Source: Arbacia lixula
Lineage: Eukaryota > Echinodermata > Echinoidea > Arbacioida > Arbaciidae
Direction of reading: 5' to 3'
Assembly: GCA_963669155.1 (NCBI GenBank)
Contig: OZ022587.1
Coordinates: 1,443,808-1,507,807, forward strand
DNA length: 64,000 nucleotides
Shown here: piece after piece, positions 37,301 to 49,300 of the stretch
Numbering within the stretch: position 1 is the stretch's first letter
Layout: each line of letters opens with the position of its first letter
The notes under the pieces: generated by a model
What the model was told of the DNA's origin: nothing
The model's database searches: none
The model's input: the letters and a program-made list of their open reading frames with translations, nothing else
Made by a program: the position numbers and the translations under genes

Positions 37301-40300
37301 TCTCACCCCTCAAAGATTATATTGTCTCTTATATCTTGCTTGCAAACATTCTACCACTGCTGGTCACTACATGCTACGATTTGACATTTGCTTCGTGCTG
37401 TGTCGTTATCACAGTATCACAGTAGAAGGAAGTGATCAATCTCAACCAAACCTGGTACAAAGATGAACTGAGGTGAATGAAGTGTGTGTGGACTGGTCAT
37501 CTATTGACCATCCATTCATCCATGTAACTTTGTCTCCCACCCTCTCTCTCCTGCTGACCCATAGCTGGGCAACCTATGTGCGCTGGACATGCTGAGTGTG
37601 TGTGGACTGGTCATCTATTGACCGTCCATTCATCCATGTAACTTTGTATCCCACCCTCTCTCTCCTGCTGACCCATAGCTGGGCAACCTATGTGCACTGG
37701 ACATGCTGAGTGTGTGTGGACTGGTCATCTATTGACCATCCATCCATCCATGTAACTTTGTATCCCACCCTCTCTCTCCTGCTGACCCACAGCTGGGCAA
37801 CCTATGTGCACTGGACATGCTGAGTGTGTGTGGACTGGTCATCTATTGACCATCCATTCATCCATGTAACTTTGTATCCCACCCTCTCTCTCCTGCTGAC
37901 CCATAGCTGGGCAACCTATGTGCACTGGACATGCTGAGTGTGTGTGGACTGGTCATCTATTGACCGTCCATTCATCCATGTAACTTTGTATCCCACCCTC
38001 TCTCTCCTGCTGACCCACAGCTGGGCAACCTATGTGCGCTGGACATGCTGAGTGTGTGTGGACTGGTCAACTACTTTGGCAAGGTCACATCCCTGGAGTC
38101 TGTGGAGATTTCCCCCGTTCTAATCCAGAAGGGAAGCACCAAGGTCGCCATGTACGGATTAGGTGAGGTGCAGGAAGAGTGGGCATGGATTCAATAAGGT
38201 GCGTGTTGTTGATTAGGTGAGGTGAAGGAAGAGTGGGCATAGATTCAATAAGGTGCGTGTTGTGGATAAAGTGAGGTGAAGGAAGAGTGGGAATGGATTC
38301 AATAAGGTGCATGTTGTGGATTAGGTGAGGTGAAGGAAGAGTGGGCATGGATTCAATAAGGTGCGTGTTGTGGATTAGGTGAGGTGAAGGAAGAGTGGGA
38401 ATGGATTCAATAAGGTGCATGTTGTGGATTACGTGAGGTGAAGGAAGAGTGGGCATGGATTCAATAAGGTGCATGTTGTGGATTAGGTGAAGTGTAGGTA
38501 GAGTGGGAATGGATTCAATAAGGTGCGTGTTGTGGATTAGGTGAAGTGTAGGAAGAGTGGGAATGGATTCAATAAGGTGCGTGTTGTGGATTAGGTGAGG
38601 TGAAGGAAGAGTGGGCATGGATTCAATAAGGTGTGTGTTGTGGATTAGGTGAAGTGAAGGAAGAGTGGGAATGGATTCAATAAGGTGTGTGTTGTGGATT
38701 AGGTGAAGTGAAGGAAGAGTGGGAATGGATTCAATAAGGTGCGTGCTGTGGATTAGGTGAGGTGAAGGAAGAGTGGGCATGGATTCAATAAGGTGCGTGT
38801 TGTGGATTAGGTGAAGTGTAGGAAGAGCAAGTCTGGAAGGGAATACTGAGGTTTTAAATAATAACTTTTATCACAATATTTGAACTGGAAACTCCCCTGA
38901 AGCGTAATCATATTGATGGCTAGTTTTCATGTTGAGTATTGGACGGGTTGTTCACAAGGCCAAACATCACAGCTCTCTGAACTGCAGTGATACATTGAGA
39001 GAAGTAGTACACTGCTGACCTGTGCAAGACAGTAAATGAATGGAGACTATATCTAAGAAACAGGGTGTTTCAAAGAAAACAAGGATAGTTTTTCACTTCT
39101 TCTGCAAGGTTTCATGAAGCTGTGACTGTAAGATTTCATACATTTTATTGTTAGGGTATAATGCTGAGTTATGCAAAGTTTCATGATTTGTGAAATAGGC
39201 AGACTATCAGTTTCCTTTTTGGAGTGATTTGATCTAGTGGGTTCATGCTGCATAGGAACTGATAAAGTGACATGTTTGTAAAGCTCTTCTTTGTGTCATG
39301 TTTGTTTGTGCTTGTGCTTGACCTTGACGGTGACTTTGACGGTGACTTTGGCGGTGACCTTGACAGGGTCGATACGAGACGAGAGGCTGCACAGAATGTT
39401 CCTGTCTGGAAAGATCTCCATGCTGAGACCCAAGCAGCATGCAGACGCCTGGTTCAACCTCTTTGTCATCCACCAAAACAGGTAAGCATAGATTGCCAGC
39501 CTAGATTGCCAGCATAGCATTGCCAGCATAGCATTGCCAGCATAGCATTGCCAGCATAGCATTGCCAGAAAGAGAAAGGTTTTGACCAAGTTGATGGTGA
39601 ATTGCTGCGTTGCTATGTGATCTCCTCAGTTTGTGTGTGTGATTGTTGAACATGGTCAGACAATGCCAAGTTTATTCTTTCAATATTCTAAACCTTAATG
39701 ATTAATATACTGATGATTCAAGTTTGTTTGTGTTTGCACAACTACTGTATAAGCTGTTATTTTCGCGAGGGTTTTATTTTCGCGAATTTCGCGAATGAAC
39801 GAGCAAACGCGAATTTAACAACGCGCGAAAATATTCTCATATCAACTTGCAACATTACGAGATTATACTAAGTACTGTACGTGAACGCGAATTTAACAAC
39901 ACGCGAATATGTGGCAGAAGCCGCCATTCGCGAAAATATATGTACGCAAAAATAACAGCTTATACATCCCTGAGCAGTTTCATATCATGAGCTCTTTTCT
40001 GTTTGTGGTTCAGAGCTAAGCATGGTGAGCATAACTACATTCCTGAGCAGTTCTTGGATAATTTCCTGGACCTGGTGATCTGGGGTCATGAGCATGAATG
40101 TCTCATCGACCCGGTCTGGAACGCTACTCAGAAGTTCTTCATCAGCCAGCCAGGGAGTAGCATCGCAACCTCCCTCTCACCGGGAGAGGCTGTGCCAAAG
40201 TAAGTAGAAATATCAGGAAACCATGGTAACTACTCCTGTACCAGGCATCACGCCCCCTTCTTCCAGGCTAGGCAAAGCCACAGAGAGAAGAACAGAATAT

Positions 40301-43300
40301 CTCAGGCAATCATGGTAACGGCTGCTCTCATATATCAGCAGCAGTATTAAGAAGTGAAAAGTGGTAATGATGACTGTGATAATATTTGTAAAATATCAAT
40401 TTTGAAAATGGATATGATTGATGCTGAAAATGATGAAAAAGAAGACTTGATATGTTTAAGTGACGAAAAAGCAGGAAAGACTAAGAGGAAGAAAAGAAGA
40501 AGCAAAAAGAAACAGGAGGAAGAGGTGAAGGAGGAGATTGCACGAGAAGAGGGCATAATCTAAAAACTGAGAAAAGTCAGCCTTGTGGCTATGATTATTT
40601 TGCAAACCAGAATGGTCTGTATTTCTCCTTGCTTGTAGACACGTAGGGTTGCTGCAGGTGCGAGGCAAGGCCATGAAGTGCACTAAGCTGCGTCTGGAGA
40701 CGGTACGGCCATTCTACATCAAAGACATCAGCCTCCAAGACTCCCCTCTAGACCCCAATGACCCCAAGGTCACAGAGAAGGTCATTGCATTCTGCACTGA
40801 AAAGGTGAGCACTCTAGTAATGTCAAGGTCATGGAGAAGGTCATCACTTTCAAGTGGTGTCAAGGTCATACAGAAGATAATTGCCTTCTGCACTAAAAGG
40901 TATTTCAGTGGCTTCAAGGTCATAGTGAGGTCATTGCGTGATGTTTTTCACCTACCTGTCTAGTTGTCATCAACTACTGCTGCTGGGAAGTTTGTACAAA
41001 GTATGCATAAAGTTCTGAAATATATTTACAGAGCCATCAATAGTGCTCACTGCAGGGACCCTCCTTGGATGTGCGCAACATTAGCCTGCTAGACAATTGG
41101 ACCAGTGAAACTCCCACATGGGTGATGATGTTTGTAACCTAAACTTGTATAATGTGAGGACACCGCTATGGTGCTCAAGAAGTGAAGTTTTCTCTGGCCT
41201 CTTGCAGGTGGAGTCCTTGATCCAGACGGCCGCTGATGAGCACACTGGTAACCGCAAGCAGCCAGACCTGCCCCTCATCAGGTTACGGGTCAGTCCCTCC
41301 CTCATCTGTTCCCATGGAAACAACCAATCAGATCCCAGCGTTATGGCTATTGCCATGGCAATCAACCACAAGTTTGTGGAGTTGTACTGCCCAGGCATCC
41401 AGCTCTCATGAAGAAGAACAATCCCTGAACTAAGACACTAGTGTGTCATATTTCTGTATATATCAGGATTTCTATGAGTTAGCCTGGATGATCTCACTGG
41501 CTATATTTTAACCCATTGCTCATGGTTTTATTTTTCTGGCTTTGTGAACGCTAGTTTAGGTAGGTTGTCAAAATTTGGAACTACTGTAACCAAAGGGGTG
41601 TAGGTTAATTGTGTCCTATAAGGTATTTGAAGTTTATTCATACCCTGTTTCTTGTAGTCTCGGCAGCAGATTGTATGGGAGTTGTGCTGCTAAGGATCTG
41701 AGTGGAAAAAAGCCAGCCTATATGCAGGCTCAGTGAGGGATAGAGTTATTATCTGAAACTGGTGTTTCTTTAAGTACTTGCCTGTTGATTGTAGAAGAAA
41801 AGTGTTCTCTGCTGAAATGAGCAGTTCTTCATCACCCCTGTTCATCACAAGCTGCATAGCGATTTTTACAAACAACCCAATTTCGGATGAAAACAAAGTA
41901 TTTGTATTGTGAATGTGCAGAATTTGCAATTTTCTCATTTATATCAAAGGCTTTCTATTTATGTGACTTGAAGTTTTATCACACTTCGTCAATTAACATG
42001 ATTTGCAATGCGATAGAAAATTGATCAAACACACCTTGTAATTACTAGGTTTGATATCAGTATGTCTCACCATCATATTATATGTGGAAGTAACTTCATG
42101 TGATTTCTTCTGTTGTAGATTGAGTACAGTGGAGGGTTTGAGACATTCAATGTGAACCGCTTTGGGCAGAAATTTGTGGGACGTGTAGCAAACACGAAGG
42201 ACATAGTACGCTTCATCAAGAAGAGGACGTCTGTCAAGCGTGAAGGTGAGAAATTAGCTTGTATTTCTGATGTTGAGGGGCTTGTAGCGAACACCACAGA
42301 TATTGTTGTTGTTGTTTCTCTCCATGGTCATTGTCAATGTTGTTGTTGTTATTACTATGTTGTTATTAGACACCAAGCCAGGGGAGGATCTGGGGAGTGT
42401 TGTTGTTGTTGTTTCTTACTATTGTTATTGTCAATGTTGTTGTTGTTATTGCTATGTTGTTCTTAGACACCAAGCCAGGAGAGGATCTGGGAGAGTGTTG
42501 TTGTTGTTGTTGTTTAAATATCTTAATCTGTATCTGTATCTTATATGACAATGTACTAAAATTGAGGAATATACAAAGTGAATGACAATGCAGCCAACTT
42601 ATGTCACCTTTAACCACATAGGTGAATTCCAATCTTGTTCAAATAACTCATTTTTTATATGTGCCTGAAATGTTGATATATTCTGATTGAATCGAAATGT
42701 TAATGTGCTGGTGAAAAGCGAATCTCTATCATTTTGCACTGAATAAAATATCTTGTATCTTGTATCTTATCTTTTATCTTGTTTCTTACCATGGTTATTG
42801 TCAATGTTGTTGTTGTTATTACTATGTTGTTTTTAGACACCAAGCCAGGGGAGGATCTGGGGAATGTTGTTGTTGTTGTTTCTTACTATTGTTATTGTCA
42901 ATGTTGTTGTTGTTATTGCTATGTTGTTCTTAGATACCAATCCAGGAGGGGATCTGGGGAGTGTTGTTGTTGTTGTTTCTTACTATTGTTATTGTCAATG
43001 TTGTTGTTGTTATTACTATGTTGTTTTTAGACACCAAGCCAGGGGAGGATCTGGGGAGTGTTGTTGATGTTGTTTCTTACTATTGTTATTGTCAATGTTG
43101 TTGTTGTTATTACTATGTTGTTCTTAGACACCAAGCCAGGGGAGGATCTGGGGAGTGTTGTTGTTGTTGTTTCTTACTATTGTTATTGTCAATGTTGTTG
43201 TTGTTATTACTATGTTGTTATTAGACACCAAGCCAGGGGAGGATCTGGGGAGTGTTGTTGTTGTTGTTTCTTACTATTGTTATTGTCACTGTTGTTGTTG

Positions 43301-46300
43301 TTATTACTATGTTGTTCTTAGACACCAAGCCAGGGGAGGATCTGGGGAGTGTTGTTGTTGTTGTTTCTTACCATTGTTATTGTCAATGTTGTTGTTGTTA
43401 TTACTATGTTGTTCTTAGACACCAAGCCAGGAGGAGATCTGGGGAGTGTTGTTGTTGTTTTTTCTTACTATTGTTATTGTCAATGTTGTTGTTGTTATTA
43501 CTATGTTGTTCTTAGACACCAAGCCAGGAGGAGATCTGGGGAGTGTTGTTGTTGTTTTTTCTTACTATTGTTATTGTCAATGTTGTTGTTGTTATTACTA
43601 TGTTGTTCTTAGACACCAAGCCAGGAGGAGATCTGGGGAGTGTTGTTGTTGTTTTTTCTTACTATTGTTATTGTCAATGTTGTTGTTGTTATTACTATGT
43701 TGTTCTTAGACACCAAGCCAGGAGGAGATCTGGGGAGTGTTGTTGTTGTTTTTTCTTACTATTGTTATTGTCAATGTTGTTGTTGTTATTACTATGTTGT
43801 TCTTAGACACCAAGCCAGGAGGAGATCTGGGGAGTGTTGTTGTTGTTTTTTCTTACCATTGTTATTGTCAATGTTGTTGTTGTTATTACTATGTTGTTCT
43901 TAGACACCAAGCCAGGAGGAGATCTGGGGAGTGTTGTTGTTGTTTTTTCTTACCATTGTTATTGTCAATGTTGTTGTTGTTATTACTATGTTGTTATTAG
44001 ACACCAAGCCAGGGGAGGATCTGCGGGACATCCTGAAGCCAGAGGCTCTAGAGACAGAGAGGGTGGAGGACCTTGTCAGGAAATACTTCTCAGAGACAGA
44101 GGAGGTCAGTTGCACCAGGTGTAATAACTAGCTTGGATATTGATGTCACACTGTCATATGAAGGAGGTGATGTCATGTGATTTCTCTGGCTTTAGATTGT
44201 CTACAGGGGGGGGGGGGGGGGGTATTCATCCTCGATCCTGTGGATCCAGAGAAGGCATTGGAGGCAATTCAAGTTTCACCAGTGACTCATTTTCACAAAG
44301 GGCTATGATATGTGGGAGTGATGTAATGTGATTTCTACCGTGGAGGGGTGGTGTTGATTCATCTTCGATGCATGAATGTTCAATTTATACCAATGATAAA
44401 TCCGTATCACAAAGAAGCTACAATTGCTGTCAATCATGATTGGACTTGGTATTAAATGGACCTGTTGAGATTGAATGCAGAATCATGCATTTGTTTGAAC
44501 TTGCAATAAATAGCAGTCATGGTGTTGTGATACAGGGCCCTGGTCTAACGGAGATTGGAGTTCTGTTAATCCATCTGTGAGGGTAATAATAGCGGTAGCA
44601 CATTGTTCTCCATCGCAGTGAGCTGACATCTTGTGCATGTGATTCTGCTTTCCATGTAGAAACTTTATCAAACTATTAAGGTGAGATCTGAACACAGCAA
44701 AGCTTGAAACGCAGGTGTTGTGTGATGGAAATGTTGCTTCAGTGTACAGAGAATCTAAGGAGGATTGATCAGAGATAATTGGCATTTAAATGTGAAATGA
44801 AAGACCTTGGCTAGAAAATGCTAAAACTGAAAGAAATTTAAAATCGAATGTTGGACATGATTTTGTGGGGTTGTGCCACTATCTTGACTATGAGAATTAA
44901 TTGATTATGTATGTAATACTGGATGATATATATTTGATCTCTCATTATCAGACCAAACAGCTGGAGTTGTTGTCTGAGAAGGGCTTGGGTCAAGCGGTCA
45001 GAGAGTATGTAGAGAAGGAGGAGAGAGAGGCCATCCAGGCACTGGTCAAACATCAGTTGACCGAGACTCAAGGCCAGCTCAAGACTCGTAGGACCACGGA
45101 GGATGAGATCGAGGAAGAGGTCAGTTAAAGCCTTATTAAAGGTGATATTCATAGGAAATAAAATGTAATAAATATAGTTTATTTTATAATTGAATGAGTT
45201 GTTAAAGCAATTTATGCAGCTAACATGCCATGAAAGTGTTCAGTTTTGTGTTAAATGAATTCAAATTTCACTTAATTGACTCTCTTCCTGACCTACGAAA
45301 TCGCCTAAGGGAAAGTGGCATTGTGTGTACGTCACAGCCGGGAGATGCTTCACAATGACCATTGTGTATCACACCTGTTAATCCACTAGCAACTGCCATC
45401 ACAGTTTCATTAACAATGCATGATGCTTCTGGCGGAAAAGAAGCTGCGGATTGGCATGTGTGATGCACAATAACGCCTCCCTTTTCTTACGTCAGACCTA
45501 AAGGCTGTTTCGGATGACAGTAGGGCAAATTTGTCCCCGAGAATACGGTGATTGTTTCAATTTTATTCATAGCCTGTCGTATATTGTCTGTACAGCAGAT
45601 TAAGCAAGAGTTGCACTGCTCAGTATCTGAGTTGAGTCAGCTTATACACAGGCTCAGTGAAGACCAGGTCAACGACATGTGGGTTCATAAGGCTGCAGAA
45701 TGGATAATGGTATGGATGATACCATGCATGAAGTAGTCCTTAAAAGGACTGCTGGATTATTCTTACAGAATAGCACAGAGAGCAACTCAGAAAGCAAACA
45801 GTAGAGTAGTGATACACATGGTGTATCCTTTATCTCACCATGCAAGAACCTTCCTTCAACGATATGTATGATTTTTAAAAATGTCCAAAACAAGTCAGCA
45901 GCGGGAAAAAAATGACGTAAAAGGTGAGTTCCGCTACAGTCCTGAAAAGCTGTTGGGCAGCAGTTGTTTTTACTCTCACACCAAAATATTCTATATATTC
46001 TTTCTTACGCTGCTCTGGGTGCAGCTCTTTGGGGATGTATTCCTGAAACATGAACCAAACAGTCCTGTTTATAACTACACACATTGTACAAGGAAAACTC
46101 AGCTTGTCCTTTCCTAAATACACGCCTCTCCCTTCAAGAACCAGCTTAAAGTTCTTTTTTTCTCCTCCCAGCTGGTGAAGGTCAAGGTACACAGGAAGCA
46201 GATGTCTGAGGCTGACGTCTCCAAGGAGATCAAGCAGGTGAGAACTACCGTGGTAACTACCATGGCAACAGCCTCGATTAAGAATGCTCATTGGCTGGTT

Positions 46301-49300
46301 GTAACAGAACTACATTTGATTATGACTTACAACGGTAAGAAAGCTATAAACATGAACAATAAAATATGCTAAATCTCAAGAATTAAACTTTTGACCCAAA
46401 TACATGATTTCGGTGAAGATAATTCCACAAGGGTGCAACATCCATCGTTAGACCGTGACTGGCCATTACAAACCTCCAGGAGTTTATAGCGGTATCCTGC
46501 GCTGTGACTTCCTCCTGGTAGAAGTCACATGGGTCATATCCCTGAAGAAGGCTAAAAATGTGGAGGTAATTACTTTTACCTAAATGTTATACATTTGGAT
46601 CTAAAGTTTCCATCTTGAGATCGTTCACAATGCAGTTAAAACCATCTTGAGATTGTTCACAATGCAGTTAAAACTTTCATTTCAAAGCATGTTAAATGTT
46701 GTTACTTTGATGACTGCTCAGGCCATCTCCCAGGACCGCACTCAGAGGCCTGAAGCCTACAGCCAGGAACACAGCGACGAGGAAAGCGACGAGGATGGCC
46801 TTGGCAACGCGCCCGTCTCAAGGGGGCGGGGCAGAGGAAGGGGTGGAGGAACAAGAGGGACGACAAGAGGAGGAGGTGAGTTGTTATCTTCTAGTCTTAG
46901 AACAAGAAGCAAACTTTGCAGGAACGATCCCAACTGGCTCAATGCTTGCCTCACAATGACTTTAGTAGACTGCAATGTCGCCATCTTTTGACAAATGAAT
47001 TAAAGTGGCCTTATCTAGCATGTTAGCCTAGTTGCTAGGCTGTGGAGTGCGTGGTCATAACCTATTCTGTTGACTATGATCTCTTGATCTCTTTCCTGCT
47101 TTTGACAGGACGGGGCAGTAGAGGAGGAAGGGGAAGTCGAGGCGGAGGTCAAAGTTCATCAGGTCGAGGGTCAACTGCCAAGAAGCAGAGTCTGCTGATG
47201 ACGTCGTTTGCTTCGAGCTCCAGCAGCCGAACTAAGCCTGCCGATCTTGCCTTCGAGGTAACAAGCTTGCATGACGGTTGAAAGCTAAGACTCAATATAT
47301 GTACAAAGCTTGCTGAGCTTGCCTTTGAGGTAACAAGCTTGCATGATGGTTGAAAGCTAAGACTCAATATATGTACAAAGCTTGCTGAGCTTGCCTTCGA
47401 GGTAACAAGCTTGCATGACGGTTGAAAGCTAAGACTCAATATATGTAAAGAACCTGCTGAGCTTGCCTTTGATGTAACAAGCTTGCATGAAAGTTGAAAG
47501 CTAAGACTCAATATATGTACAAAGCTTGCTGAGCTTGCCTTTGATATAACAAGCTTGCATGAGTGTTGAAAGCTAAGATTCAATGCATGTACAAAACCTG
47601 CTGAGCTTGCCTTTGATATAACAAGCTTGCATGAGGGTTGAAAGTTTAGACTCAATATATGTACAAAGCTTGCTGAGCTTGCTGTTGAGATAGCGAGCTT
47701 GAGGACTGTTTATAGAGTAAATGAGTTCTACATAAAGGTTGAATATACATTTTATTTCATATGATAGTTGTAAGGATTACAAACATCATGCTCAAACTGG
47801 TAATAAATGTAGTATATTTATGTTGACAATCATTGAGCTATTTCAAATACACTGATAATAGTTTCAATAAAACCATGAAAGAAAGAAATACCCAGTAGTG
47901 TGTGTAATAGCTACAGGTAATTGTATACCTGATATGATTGTGCTATTTGATATCTTAACCCTAATACTCCCGGGGGGGGGGGGGGGGCCATTATGGCCCC
48001 CCCCTGTCGAAGTTTTGTCGGTACTTCCTAACGCCTCAATATTTCGAAACGAAATTTCTTGACTTTTTTCTCTGATCCTTCCCGCACATTTTGATACCAA
48101 ATTTATGGCGATCGGACCTACCGTGCGGGTGTCAGATTACGTTTACCGAACACATGTCACTGAAATTTCGCTATTTCTCTATGTGACTGTGTATAACCCT
48201 ATGGATAAAATCAGGAGCTTTTCCAATTTATGTAAATACTTTTTTAAGTGTTATCATTGTTTCAAATAGTGTAAATAATTACCACACACACACACACACA
48301 CACACACCCACATTCACACACCCCCACGCATACGCATCTGAATCTTGACGAAAAACAAAGAAATACATAAGAAAATTGAAAAACAATAAAATACATAAGA
48401 AATAATTACCACAACCTATCTTTTTCTTTCAAGAATTGATGAGGGAGTTATGAAAGACATTTGTACCAAAAATTACAATTCCTGAGGCTTTATTTAGTGA
48501 GAAATACCAAAATCTACGATTTCTCGCATAAATTAGCATAAATTAATTAGTTAAAAAAAAATAAAAAGACTTTCGTAAATTTAGCTATACAACTTTGTAG
48601 ATTACATAATTCTTTACCCTTGTGCAAAATTTTGAGGCAATCGGGCGACCCATGGCCGAGATCTCAGGGGGGGGGCCATAATGGCCCCCCCCCCCCCGGT
48701 AATAACAAGCTTTGAAATACCCCGGGAGTATTAGGGTTAAAGACAGCCAGTCCCTTTTTCAGATCACCACAAAACCATCGAAACATTGGCAAAACATATA
48801 GAGAAGTGTTAGCAAGCTCTATATTCACAATTTGAAACTGATACGTAGTGTAAAATTCAAATAATGCACGTAAACAACGTCTGATTAATAGTCTTTACCT
48901 CAGGCTCTTAGCAGTTTGTGTTGAAATATCTGCTTTATTGATTAATCTGTTTATTAAATTATAAAACGCATTATGAAAAAATTGTTCCATGGAAGGAATC
49001 ATTTCCAAAGTTTGGTAGTTACTCATAAAATTAGGATTTCACACACGCATAATAACCACATAGATACTGTAACAAAGACTAATACTTTTTTCGTAGTACG
49101 AAAAAAGTCGGTTTGAAATTTAACGGCTGAAATTTTTTACATATACAGAAAGCTTCAACATGCTTTATTCTTAGAAATGGTCTTGAATCACACTTTCTTC
49201 AATTTACGATCGTGATAGACGATTTCAAATTTTAAGCTTGCAAAAGGGACGGACAATCTTTAATCTTCTCAATTTCGATCAGTGAAATGCCCAGTGAATT

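Noticed and set aside
38085-38780. A 231-codon minus-strand open frame with 18-residue repeats
   Set aside because: Antisense of the 54-bp donor array at exon 5. No independent coding signal.
42303-44131. Many staggered plus-strand open frames rich in Leu, Val and Cys
   Set aside because: Frames produced by the TTG-rich 97-bp array, shifting by one base per unit.
45548-45736. Open frame with [20 protein letters not shown] as an exon
   Set aside because: It overlaps a dispersed repeat related to 41666-41740, and exons 12 and 13 join in phase without it.
47149-47655. A 168-codon minus-strand repeat protein
   Set aside because: Antisense of the 72-bp exon 15 array.
47955-47966. Telomere-like TTAACCCTAA at element ends
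   Set aside because: Single occurrence at each end, explained by TTAA target plus CCCTAA terminus of a piggyBac-like MITE; no telomeric tandem repeats.
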